Source of the DNA: Helianthus annuus
Taxonomy: Eukaryota; Streptophyta; Magnoliopsida; Asterales; Asteraceae
DNA: 64,000 bases
Assembly: GCF_002127325.2 (NCBI RefSeq)
Contig: NC_035433.2
Location: forward strand, 122,356,088-122,420,087
Direction: 5' to 3'
Under the pieces are notes generated by a model. That model searched no databases, was not told the DNA's origin, and saw only the letters and a program-made list of their open reading frames with translations. Below are positions 1 to 8,627 of the stretch, one piece after another; position 1 is the first letter of the stretch, and each line of letters starts with the position of its first letter. The position numbers were made by a program, and so were the translations under genes.

Positions 1-620
1 GGAAAACAAAAGTTCCCATCGTCACCAACTTTTTCATGCGTGATATTGTAGATTCTGTGATAATTTCAATGTGTTAGATTACCCATAGTGGGGCGGTATT
101 TTTGAAAAAAAATGAAAAACAACCCCCCCCCCCCCACCCACCCATTACACTAGGCGTTTTGGGGCATTATTTTTGAAAAAAAATTGCCCAAGCGTTATAT
201 ATAAAAAGCCTACAATTGTATTGTGTAATGGTTGACTAGGTTTGACCCACCAATGAGAAACTAGTATGTTTTTTTTAATGATTGGAAGGGGCATTATTTG
301 GGCATTATTCTCACTATGTCACTTTTGCAATAACGCTCCATGCTGACTGGACCGGCACGTGTCGAATAATGCCGCATGGTGGGGGCATTATTTGGCTAAA
401 CCACTACACATGGTCTTATGGGGTGTGAGTGATAAATGGATATGAGGGGGTGTGGGGGTTTATTATTGGGTGTTGTGAGTGATGACCATTGCCACCAAAA
501 AAGGTTGTGAGTGATGAAAAAATGGTTGATGACATGATGGAACTTGATTGGGTACTTGTGAGTGATTGAATTCTATCACTAGTGACCACCCACTGTATGG
601 TCCGATTATGAACAAACTCT
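1..620. other. AT-rich flank with MITE-like repeats, no gene seen
   Basis: I see no coding region. The stretch holds a C homopolymer near 122-136 and several copies of a GGCATTATTTTTGAAAAAA-like phrase (about 87-115, 158-187), then GGGGCATTATTTG-type phrases at about 290 and 382. The phrase CTACACATGGTCTTATGGGG near 403-422 resembles a subterminal part of a plant MITE, but I cannot pair it convincingly with an opposite end or find target duplications. Probable remnant of a small DNA transposon lying beyond the 3' end of the S40 gene. Confidence 0.35.
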
Positions 621-632
621 AGGTTTTGAAAT

Positions 633-638
633 TTTATT
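633..638 (-). terminator. Candidate poly(A) signal of the S40 gene
   Basis: Read on the minus strand this is AATAAA, about 250 bases downstream of the S40 stop codon at 887. Plant poly(A) signals are loose, so the position is an inference from the motif and a plausible 3' UTR length. Confidence 0.4.
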
Positions 639-886
639 CCCCGTGTTCTCCGACGAATTTCAAAAGCAAAAAATGGAAAGCTTGTAAATCACGAACAAAA
701 ACGATAAGGAAATCATCAAAACAAACTACACATTTCACTATTTCGGTCTCAAAATTTGCAAATCGCATTCTCAGGTACAAACAAAACAATATTTTCATGG
801 CAACTAGTAAACATAATAGTACAGTTAACCGATCGTGTAGACAAAATTTCGGATGAATCATCATCATCCACAATCAATCCTCAACT

Positions 887-1360
887 TCAATCTTCAAATC
901 CAATCTTCTTCCACACAGCGTTACGAACTCTACTCAGATCTCGTCCTTTCAACGTCCTTCCAATTCCTTCATGAACCGAAAACGACGCCGTTCTTCCTCT
1001 CGCTAAATACTCGTGCGGCGGAACTACCTCACCAGAACCACCGCCGTACACTTCACCGTCAAACTCATCGCCCGTACGTTTCTCCGTCATCTCCTCCTTC
1101 AGTATCATCGGCCAGTTCGGAACATCAACCGGCGCCGTCGTGCCGGTGACTTCTCTCCGATTCGCCGTCACCGGAAACGGTTTTTTTGAGGTTCGAGAAG
1201 ATGTGACGGTTTTTTTAAGCTCCGGCGACGGTGCGACGTTCCAGATGTCGAATTCGGTGAACTCGAAGATCGAGTGAGGAGGAGGAGGAGATTCGTGTTC
1301 GCCGGAGAAGTAACGGTGGAGGTGGTTGCCTCTGCTGACGTAAGTTCTCGATGCCGCCAT
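887..1360 (-). CDS. S40-family (DUF584) senescence regulator, 157 aa
   Basis: A single-exon gene whose product matches the plant S40 family (Senescence_reg, formerly DUF584). Seen directly: an N-terminal MAASRTY start; a FDIWNV box near residues 38-43; a basic, Ser/Thr/Pro-rich middle; and the C-terminal signature VPPHEYLAR (about 112-120), TASFSVHEGIGRTLKGRDLS and RNAVWKKIGFED. That C-terminal order is diagnostic of the family. Members are small plant-specific proteins, often nuclear, induced during leaf senescence and by stress or hormones; the biochemical activity is unknown. At 157 aa it is close to family size and shows no stop or frameshift, so it looks functional. The start is the first Met of the open frame and lies about 80 bases below a TATA box. 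It is the only apparently intact host gene in the window. Its upstream side abuts MITE and Helitron sequence. Confidence 0.9.
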   Translation of the reverse strand: MAASRTYVSRGNHLHRYFSGEHESPPPPHSIFEFTEFDIWNVAPSPELKKTVTSSRTSKKPFPVTANRREVTGTTAPVDVPNWPMILKEEMTEKRTGDEFDGEVYGGGSGEVVPPHEYLARGRTASFSVHEGIGRTLKGRDLSRVRNAVWKKIGFED

Positions 1361-1438
1361 TAAAGTTAGAAAGTTAAAATTTTATGTGCGAGTCCTCTGA
1401 GTGTTGATTGTTGATTGATCAGTGATCAGTTATGTCTG

Positions 1439-1447
1439 CTTTTATAG
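1439..1447 (-). promoter_or_regulatory. TATA box of the S40 gene
   Basis: Minus-strand CTATAAAAG lies about 80 bases upstream of the S40 start codon, which predicts transcription starting near 1410 and a short 5' UTR. Pyrimidine-rich sequence flanks it. It is the only good TATA match in the 200 bases upstream of the gene. Confidence 0.65.
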
Positions 1448-1618
1448 ACCCCCTCTTTTTTCTCTTATTTTTCTTTTAAATAAGTTTCATGCAAGTTTTG
1501 TGGTTGATGACAACTAGAGGCTATTATTACGTGTCATGTCACAAAATAAAAAAATATGTATTTTTGTTAAAAATAATTGTGTATGCAGATAGATGCGCGC
1601 ACACATTCTTTTTCATTT

Positions 1619-1857
1619 CATTTCATTTCAACGTATACAAATTTAATGAGAAGGAATAGTGGTTTTCACCTATTGGATGATATGTGCGGTGCTGGCCATC
1701 TATTGGCTTAGGGGTTGTTTGGTAGCCTTGGTTATTAAAAGGCTACCTCTTAATGGAATCATTTCATTTCAACGTATACAAATTTAATGAGAAGGAATAG
1801 TGGTTTTCACCTATTGGGTGATATGTGCGGTGCTGGCCATCTATTGGCTTAGGGGTT
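1619..1857. repeat. 98-bp direct repeat, two copies 141 bp apart
   Basis: Bases 1619-1716 recur at 1760-1857 with one visible difference (TTGGATGATA versus TTGGGTGATA). Each copy ends in the same GGCTTAGGGGTT, which is the insertion target and first bases of the PIF-type MITE described next. The second copy therefore lies inside that MITE, so the duplication happened after, or during, MITE insertion. Confidence 0.85.
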
Positions 1858-2008
1858 AATAAGGTAGAAGATGTGACATGTGATGATTTACCACTCAGAG
1901 GTTACCTCTTAACCATTCAGACTTGAGGTTACCTCTTATTCATTCAGAGGTTTTAAACCATTAAGATGTAGCATCTGAATGGTCATTAAGAGGCTACCAA
2001 ACAGCCCC
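1711..2008. mobile_element. PIF/Harbinger-type MITE with TTA target duplication
   Basis: The ends are inverted repeats: GGGGTTGTTTGGTAGCC at 1711-1727 against the complement of GGCTACCAAACAGCCCC at 1992-2008, with one mismatch in 17. TTA is present on both sides (1708-1710 and 2009-2011), the usual 3-bp target duplication of PIF/Harbinger transposons. The element has no coding capacity. Its interior holds short internal copies of GGCTACCTCTTAATGG and CATTCAGA(CT/GG) phrases, plus a 98-bp copy of its own left flank, so it is rearranged. Confidence 0.75.
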
Positions 2009-2034
2009 TTACAGGGGTGACAAATGGAATAGTG

Positions 2035-2883
2035 TCAGACAGCTGCCTGACACTCTTCTATTGACCCAACAAATTTACGATTTTATTCCGCTTTAAATTT
2101 ACGATTTTATCATCAGTTCAAAATTATGTTTTTACTCTACTTAAAAATAAATTTACGCTTTTACTCCCAGCTAAAAGTTTTAATTTTGTCCGCGGTTCAA
2201 ATTTACCATTTTGTCCAGTTTAAATTTACAGTTTTATCATTAGTTTTTTTCCCTTAAAATTACGATTTTGCCATCAGTTCAAAATTATGTTTTTACCCCC
2301 ACATAAAAATAAATTTACGCTTTTGCTCCCAGCTAAAAATTCTAATTTTGCCATCGATTCAAATTTACGATTTCGCCCCGTTTAAATTTACAGTTTTGCC
2401 ATTATGTTTTTTTCCTCACAGCCAACTTACGATTTTGCCCTCAACTTAAATTTACACTTTCTCCATCATTTTTTTTGTTTTCCTGGTTAAATTACAATTT
2501 TTGCCCTCGATGAAAATTACAGTCATGCCGGCAGCTGCCTGCCACTCCCTCATTGGTCCATTTAATTTACGATTTTATCCCTGAATGAAAAATATGATTT
2601 CGCCCTCAGTTCAAAATTACGTTTTTCCCATCGTTCTAGTTTTTTTTAGCAAAACTATAATTTTTTTTTGTTTTAATTGGTTGACTCCGTTTAATTTTTT
2701 CGGTGTCAAGGAGCTGCCTAACACTCGCTCATTAGTCCTGAAAAATTACAGTTTTGACCTGAGCCAAGAATTACGGTCTTATCATCGTTTTAGTATTTTT
2801 CTAGCAAAATTATCATGGTGTTTTTTTAATTGATTGAAAATTATTCGGCCATCGTCCCGCAACGTGGGCGGGGCAACTACTAG
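2035..2883 (+). mobile_element. Non-autonomous Helitron
   Basis: The right end carries a CG-rich hairpin (CCCGCAACGTGGGCGGGG, 2855-2872) followed by CTAG (2880-2883) and a T, the form of many plant Helitron 3' termini. The body is a degenerate series of phrases like AAATTTACGATTTTGCC, and a GCAGCTGCCTGNCACTC module recurs near 2040, 2530 and 2710, which suggests internal tandem growth. I put the 5' TC at the first such module, near 2035; this edge is uncertain. There is no Rep/helicase coding sequence, so movement would need an autonomous partner. Confidence 0.6.
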
Positions 2884-3249
2884 TTATTAAAACATAATAA
2901 ACATTTAACTATTATAGAGTAAATTACAAGTTTTTTAACAAATTGTAGACGGTGTTCTTTGACTTCAAATTTGACTGGTTTTGTCTTTAACGTTTCAAAA
3001 TCTTGCACGTTGTGTCCTTTACCCCTATTACTTGAATTGCTAGGCTAGGTTATTGTATGCCATTTCACAAGTTATGTATATATAGGAGATCGGGGGGGGA
3101 GTGAAATTGCATTAATTTTAATGTTATTTTACTAATTTCGTTAAAATAATGTTAAAAAGCAAGGGACGGTTAATCATGCATCATGTGGTGGCGTTGATAG
3201 CCGAAAGATAAGGTGGTACATGCACTAATCGTTTTTTTCCCAATTGCTA
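2884..3249. other. Non-coding spacer
   Basis: AT-rich sequence between the Helitron end and the Au-like SINE. I recognise no coding exon, inverted repeat or target duplication in it. Confidence 0.5.
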
Positions 3250-3433
3250 AGTGTTATGTGCCTTACGTCTAAGGCTTGATACAAAACTACAATCGAGCCG
3301 GGGGTCTCACTGGAAGAAGTCTCTATATTCATACGGTGTAGAGGTAAGGCTGACTACATCTTACACTCTACAGATTCTACCTTAGCTTTGCTATTGATGA
3401 GATCTACTGAGTATTATGATGATGATGATGTAT
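3250..3433 (+). mobile_element. Au-like tRNA-derived SINE (3' part)
   Basis: The phrases GAGCCGGGGGTCTCACTGGA (about 3295-3314), GTAGAGGTAAGGCTG (near 3338) and TACCTTAGCTTTGCTATTG, then a short GATGATGATG tail, match the body and tail of the plant Au SINE family as I remember it. Au-type SINEs end in short trinucleotide tails rather than poly(A). A convincing tRNA head with both polymerase III boxes is not evident upstream, so this copy is 5'-degraded or truncated. Family naming is from memory. Confidence 0.55.
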
Positions 3434-3489
3434 ACATATAAGACAGTAGAGCTTGGGTTCATTACTTTTTTGTTATCACAATAATTTTG

Positions 3490-3648
3490 GGGTGCTATTA
3501 AATACACCTTTTAATTACTAAATACACCCCCTTCTGTTACATATTTACGGGTGGGGCCTGTGTGAGACCGTGTACTTATCTTATCACAAGGGGGTATAAT
3601 TAGTAATTAGGATAGTAAATTTAGATTAACCCTAATTTTAATGTTTTT
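3490..3648. mobile_element. Small MITE-like inverted-repeat element
   Basis: The left arm (GGGTGCTATTAAATACACC, extending to about 3532) resembles the complement of the right arm at about 3592-3648, which also carries CTAATTACTA and ACCCCC-type blocks. Arms are about 40 bp and imperfect. No coding sequence lies between. I could not settle a target duplication, so the transposon class is open. Confidence 0.4.
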
Positions 3649-3776
3649 TATCATAACCAAATTTGATAATAATACATCTAACAATATATACATAGTGGAA
3701 AGCTGATTTCTATAACACCAAATTATTTACATGTGGTATGATCTAACTTTGAAACACATCGTCTAGATTATTATTT

Positions 3777-4883
3777 GAGAAAAGCGCCCGGATGTCTCTG
3801 TGGTTTGTTTCGTTTTCACCTATAGTCCCTACATTTCTAAAATTATAGTTATAGTTCCTAACTTTTGCACTTTCGTTCTCGAATAGTCCCTAACGTGGAT
3901 GAGGGTTAGTTTTCTCAGTTAAATTGGTGTGAAATGACTATAACGCCCTTTCTATTAAACACCCTAAAAATCCCTCATTTCTCTCTTCTTCACTGTACCC
4001 GCCAAAATCAACTACAACATTTAATTAACAGAAAGATCATGACATGTTGAAATTAATACTGATATTCTTTATGGATCTACAAATGGGGCAAGTGTTAACA
4101 AAGGAAGCACATCCTGTGCACAGGCGCAAATGCCTCCAAGAAAGAAGCAATACACATGATTCTCCCTGCCCACACTTGTTGCACAATCTGGTTCTAATGC
4201 TGCTACAATCATCATTCTGGTTCTGGTGCTTCAGGTTGCTTCGTAAGGCGTTGGCGGTAGCTTTGTTTTTTGAGCTAATTCTCGCCAGATTTGATTCTCC
4301 ACGCACAGGGATTTGACTTTCTCTTCTAACGCCCAATTCAATTTGGCGATATTGAGGATTTATTCTTCTTTGGCTCTCAATCGCTTTGAGATTCCTTCCT
4401 CAACAACAGCGATTATTCTCCTTGAATTTCTCTCTTCGATGTGAAGTCTCACTTTCTCCATCTGCGTCAGAAATATCTGATCTCAGCAACGACATTCAAA
4501 AATGAAGATGATGGAGAGATTATTTATTTCCTGATGAGCGATGAATTGGTCGATATCTAACTGTTGTTGTTGGATCTGCAAAAAGATGTCTTAATCGAGA
4601 AAGGTATACGGAACAATGTTATGAAATGAGGGATTTTTAGGGTTTTTAATAGAAAGGTGGATACCGTGAACGAGAGAGAAAGGAGGGATTTTTAGGAGTT
4701 TTTAAATAAAGGGCATTATAGTCATTTCACATCAACTTAACCGAGCAAACTAACACCCATCCATGCCAGGGACTATCCGAGAACTAAAGTGCAAAAGTTA
4801 GGGACTATAGCTGTAATTTTAGAAGTGTAGGGACTATAGGTGAAAACAAAGCAAACCACAGAGACTATCCAGACACTTTTCTC
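3777..4883. mobile_element. Pack-MULE: Mutator-like element with captured RING E3 gene fragment
   Basis: A 1107-bp element with long terminal inverted repeats of about 190-200 bp (left about 3777-3970, right about 4690-4883). Both arms contain the phrases GTTTTCACCTATAGTCCCTACA and TAACTTTTGCACTT, in opposite orientation. A perfect 9-bp target duplication, TTATTATTT, flanks it (3768-3776 and 4884-4892), the size expected for Mutator-superfamily insertion. No transposase is present. Instead the interior carries a piece of a cellular BRG/BOI-type ubiquitin-ligase gene, the defining property of a Pack-MULE. The right arm and its flank were later duplicated in tandem. Confidence 0.85.
4040..4590 (-). 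pseudogene. Captured fragment of a BOI-related (BRG) RING-type E3 ubiquitin ligase
   Basis: Minus-strand translation gives pieces typical of the plant BOI/BRG family. First comes a glutamine-rich stretch followed by DIDQFIAHQ (near 4535-4575). Next is an arginine-rich coil with IEERNSRRIIAVVEEGISKR (near 4400-4450), then SLCVENQIWRELAQK and KATANALRSNL, and finally a C-terminal RING with CNKCGQGESCVLLLSWRHL and LCTGCASFVNTCPICRS. In the family this RING transfers ubiquitin and limits cell death. Here the frame breaks near the WRELAQK/ATANAL junction, and stops interrupt the coil segment, so it is not a working gene. One RING His/Cys neighbourhood is altered (SWRHL where the family usually has PCRHL). 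It lies wholly within the Pack-MULE arms. Confidence 0.8.
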
Positions 4884-5120
4884 TTATTATTTCTATGAAT
4901 ATTTTCTACTATTATTCACCTATTTCACATCAACTTAACTGAGAAAACTAACACTCATCCATGCCAGGGAATATCCGAGAACTAAAGTGCAAAAGTTAGG
5001 GACTATAACTGTAATTTTAGAAGTGTAGGGACTATAGATGAAAACGAAGCAAACCACAGAGACTATCTAGACACTTTTCTCTTATTATTTCTATGAATAT
5101 TTTCTACTATTATGCACCTA
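4725..5120. repeat. Tandem duplication of the Pack-MULE right arm plus flank (198-bp period)
   Basis: Bases 4725-4922 recur at 4923-5120 with scattered substitutions. The unit comprises most of the right terminal repeat, the TTATTATTT target sequence and about 30 bases of flank. The second copy is therefore a solo arm outside the element, and the duplication post-dates insertion. Confidence 0.85.
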
Positions 5121-5158
5121 TTCACGTTTAGACTTTTTCATTAACTTGTGTTAATCTA

Positions 5159-6105
5159 TCTACTATAATAAAAGAAACTAACTTTTGGATACGTGTCATT
5201 CATTGAAGGTATTCTCAAATCTATACTTATCTTATATTAACTAAATAAATAATAAATTAATATTATTAAATCTTAACATACTTTAATAAAATATTATCCT
5301 CAAATCTAAATTGTTAATTTAATATATTTTTAAAACAAATACCTCTCTTTCCTACTTATCTTATATATTAAATATATAAGTAATAAATTAATATTAAATG
5401 TTATCCTGATTTATTAAAAATATAAATTTTTTTATTATTTGATATACAAAATTATATTTATTCAACTCGTGTAAAACGCGGGATTTTTAAAAATATATTT
5501 TTTTTTATTATTTACTATACAAAGTTACATTTATATAACCCGTGTAATACACGAAGTTTTTAAAAATATAACTTTTTATAATTTGCTATGTAAAATTAGG
5601 TTTATTCAACACGTGTAATACACATGGTTTTTTTAAGGATATAATTTTTTATTGTTTGGTAGATTTTTCAGCCCGACTTACACAAGTTTTTTAAAGATAC
5701 GACGTTTTTAGTATTTAATATATAAAATTACATTTATTTAATCTGTGTAATACACATGGTTTTTAAAGATATAACTCTTTTTTAGATCTATTCAACACGT
5801 GTAATATACGAGGTTTTTAAGGATATATATTTTTTATTATTTGGTAGATTTATTCAACCCGATTATACACGAGTTTTTTTAAGATACGACGTTTTTAGTA
5901 TTTAGTATACAAAATTACATTTATTTAATATGTGTAATACACATGGTTTTTAAAGATATAACTTTTTTATTAGTTGATATATAAAATTACATTTATTTAA
6001 CCCATACAATATACGAGGTTCATAAAAATATAATTTTTTATTATTTAATATATAAAATTTCATTTATTCAACACGTGTAATACACGGGGTTATAAGTTAC
6101 TACAT
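5159..6105 (+). mobile_element. Helitron-like element made of ~68-bp tandem units
   Basis: The left edge A|TCTACTATAATAAAAG, followed by a GGATACGTGTCATTCATTGA phrase, fits the 5' terminus of plant Helitrons. From about 5460 to 6095 the sequence is a run of roughly ten AT-rich units of about 58-76 bp. Each unit carries a small palindrome of the type CGTGTAATACACG (for example near 5540, 5609, 5735, 5930 and 6078) followed by a T-rich arm. The last unit has the strongest hairpin and probably marks the 3' end, but I do not see a clean CTAG/CTRR there. No protein is encoded. Confidence 0.5.
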
Positions 6106-6922
6106 GTTAAATAAAAAGCAAAAATAAATTCCTAACTACCCCTCCCTCTTTTTTTCATTATACACCACCCCTCCTTACTATATATAGTCGAACCCAACTT
6201 CTTCATCGGCCTCTGATGAACCCTATCTCAACCGTATATATTCGACCAATCATATTTATGACAACCATGGGTCTTGGCAATTGTTTCAACAACCTAATTT
6301 GGGTCAACAAGGTTAAGTGTTGTTGTTAGATTTTTATTATACAATGTATCTATAGATTAATAAGCTTCGTCATTAGTGTGTCGTTACCATCACATAATCA
6401 TCAAGGTCGGATCAAAATTTGGTAACACTTCATTGTTGGTCAGTTCTGTTTTATGCATAATGGAAAACATGAAAACATACCTTTGATTGCATCAGTACAG
6501 GCCAGCAGAGAATCCAGATATAGATGCAGCAATAGTGTTTGACATAGTTGTCAATTTGGTCTGGTTCCTCCTTAGGGTGCAATCTAATGATGGTGACTAA
6601 GAAAACCGAAAAGGGTATCGGCCGTAGGAGAGGGAGGTCGAACATTATGATGTTATGGCTAATAGGGTGTCTGATTGTGTAACTGTGTAACCCCTTAACC
6701 TCCATATAGTCTCCTTATATATGCACCCAAGAGGAAACCCTAATTAGTTAATAAGGGTAATTGGACCCATCAACAATTACCAACTAATTATTTAATAGGA
6801 TTGTTATATATTTTGATCCATATAATGTAAATGATTATAATGGCTACTAGATTAAATATAAAATAAATATATTTAATCTTACATTCATCGTGTAAGAATG
6901 TATTTCAAAGAAATATATTAAA
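6106..6922. other. Non-coding stretch, nothing firmly identified
   Basis: A moderately AT-rich stretch. Around 6720-6800 the phrases ACCCTAATTAGTTAATAAGG and ACCAACTAATTATTTAATAG look like part of an LTR leader or a degraded retroelement, but I find neither ends nor target duplications. No exon or conserved motif was recognised. Confidence 0.4.
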
Positions 6923-7071
6923 CTAGTATTAAGCCCCTGCGTTGCAGCGGTTGTCATAAAGTGTGTTAAGCAGTAGCAATACTATACCATTGTCAGCGAC
7001 CACCAACACTGGAAAAACTCGTAAAAATAAAATAAATAAAAACGGGAAAAAAATAACGCCGATGGCGCCAA
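6923..7071 (-). mobile_element. 3' part of a Helitron split by the outer Tat element
   Basis: On the minus strand this ends in a hairpin (CCGCTGCAACGCAGGGG) then CTAG (complement at 6923-6926). The phrase AGTGTTGGTGGTCGCTGACA near 6990 matches an uninterrupted relative at about 37185-37210. The rest of this Helitron lies beyond the retrotransposon at 32136-32653, so the original was only about 670 bp. It encodes nothing. Confidence 0.7.
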
Positions 7072-7718
7072 TGATGAAACACAGGTTAACACTGAGGTTA
7101 ATCTGTGGGTTATTTCTGCTGTGGGTTCAACCTCTTTCCTGACTCGTGACAATAGCTTGAATCCTGCAAAACAGTAACACCGTTAGCCTCGTTAAGAGGG
7201 GGAGATGGGGGTTTTCCCTCTTAACCAGGCTCCGGCGTGAGAATAAGTACTGTTCTGAGAGAATAAAACAGTGTGTGTATAGAGTGAGTGAGGAGAGTAA
7301 AAGATCCTGAACCTGAATGATGAAGGGTCCTATTTATAGCCGGAGGGTGAAGAAGGGAGGAGCAGCTGTGCCAGCTGTGGGCGCGCGCCAGCTGTCCGAC
7401 CAAAGGGAATATCCTCTTGGTCTGCTCTGTCACGGCAGGTGTAGTGATACACGTGACGCTCTTACATTTGCACATGCTGGAAACCTTGTACCGGTGTTGT
7501 CAGCTCTGCCCCCTGATTTGCCGCAGGCCTGTGTGGCGTTCTACGAGTGGTGACACGTGTTGTCCTTTTTGTCTGATATAGCATCTTTGGTGCCACCTGC
7601 AGATCTTCCAGAAGTTTCTAGAAGCTTCTGGATTGCTTTGCTGATGTGGTCGCCATGTATGCTCAAAAGTGGTGTGGTCCCTGCCATGTAGGCAGGGAAT
7701 TGGGACCATACCTCTTCA
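7072..7718 (-). repeat. 3' LTR of the outer Tat element
   Basis: Begins TGATGAAACAC and ends ACCATACCTCTTCA, giving TG...CA ends. It pairs with 31489-32135. A minus-strand TATA box (CTATAAATA, 7331-7339) would serve as the element promoter in the other LTR. Unexpectedly, an 11-base copy of the primer-site region lies immediately outside its left edge (7061-7071). Confidence 0.92.
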
Positions 7719-7730
7719 AGTCCCCCCAGT
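7719..7730 (-). other. Polypurine tract of the outer Tat element
   Basis: Minus-strand ACTGGGGGGACT directly abuts the 3' LTR. It is the expected primer for plus-strand DNA synthesis. The inner Tat element has the identical 12-mer in the same place. Confidence 0.8.
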
Positions 7731-7798
7731 CCAGTGTGCCTTCTAGTTGAGTTGATCGTCTAGGAGTGATTCTGGACTTATAAGAGTAGTGGTTTTTA

Positions 7799-8256
7799 TG
7801 GCGCGTGCAGTTTGGTGATTTTTATAAAAAGTGAGTAAAATGGACGCATGGCGCATGGGTTTTGGCCCTTTGTAAAAGGTGAGCCAAATGGACGCATGGC
7901 GCATGGGTTTTGGCCCTTTGTAACAAGTGAGCCAAATGGACGCATGGCGCATGGGTTTTGGCTTTTTGTAAAAAGTGAGCCAAATGGACGCATGGCGCAT
8001 GGGTTTTGGCCCTTTGTAAAAAGTGAGCCAAATGGACGCATGGCGCATGGGTTTTGGCCTTTTGTAAAAAGTGAGCCAAATGGACGCATGGCGCATGGGT
8101 TTTGGCTTTTTGTAAAAAGTGAGCCAAATGGACGCATGGCGCATGGGTTTTGGCCCTTTGTAAAAAGTGAGCCAAATGGACGCATGGCGCACGGGTTTTG
8201 GCCTTTTGCAAAAAGTGAGCCAAATGGACGCATGGCGCATGGGTCTTGGCCCTTAT
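7799..8256. repeat. 48-bp tandem array, nine full units plus a degenerate one
   Basis: Units begin GGACGCATGGCGCATGGGTT at 7842, 7890, 7938, 7986, 8034, 8082, 8130, 8178 and 8226, an exact 48-base period. A degenerate unit lies to the left. Because 48 is a multiple of three, several frames stay open on both strands, but this is a by-product of the repeat, not evidence of a protein. The array lies just inside the polypurine tract, the region where Tat elements are known to carry variable tandem repeats that can seed satellites. Confidence 0.95.
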
Positions 8257-8501
8257 TGCTTCCTTCTGGTGGAAGTTTTGTTGACTTGGGGAAGGTTTTG
8301 ATGTGACTGTCTGATGTCTCTGTCTTATCGGAGGTGAACAGGCGCCTTTTCAGTTACTTTCTGTCACGTCGTCAGGCCCTGTTACCCATGCTTCCCGAAA
8401 AAAGAGGTGACGTCTTCTCTCTCTTCCGACGTGTCACTCCCCTATTGCTTGCTTTTCCTAAACTCTGACGGTCCCTTACCCATCACATTAAATGCGATGG
8501 G
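8257..8501 (+). other. Upstream region of the outer antisense gene
   Basis: Non-coding spacer between the 48-bp array and the antisense TATA box. It includes ACGT-core motifs (GTGACGTC near 8407, CGACGTGTCA near 8428), which in plant promoters are typical bZIP-binding cores. The functional reading is inference. Confidence 0.4.
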
Positions 8502-8509
8502 TATAAATA
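8502..8509 (+). promoter_or_regulatory. TATA box for the antisense gene of the outer Tat element
   Basis: TATAAATA lies 126 bases upstream of the antisense start codon. The preceding CATTAAATGCGATGGG is nearly identical to the block in front of the inner element's antisense TATA box (18796-18810), although the surrounding sequence is diverged. This conservation supports a real promoter. Confidence 0.65.
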
Positions 8510-8627
8510 TGAGGCGGTTTCTCCCTCTTCTTCACTTTTTCAAATTTTCCAAGTTTGGTTTTCTCCATCTCTTTCGTTTCCTTCTTCCGTTACTCGGGTA
8601 TTTGTTTAACCTTTCGTTATCGTCGTC

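Noticed and set aside
2035..2883. Autonomous Helitron with Rep/helicase
   Set aside because: The element is under 1 kb with no coding sequence; the same applies to all other Helitron ends in the window.
4044..4316. 90-codon plus-strand frame in the Pack-MULE
   Set aside because: Antisense shadow of the BRG/BOI RING fragment, whose cysteine pattern is only on the minus strand.
7842..8256. CRISPR-like array
   Set aside because: The units are contiguous 48-bp tandem repeats without unique spacers, in a plant retrotransposon.
7743..8306. Long repetitive reading frames on both strands (MAHGFWPFVKSEPNGR-type and complements)
   Set aside because: They follow automatically from a 48-bp tandem repeat with a unit divisible by three; several frames are open on both strands and none resembles a protein.
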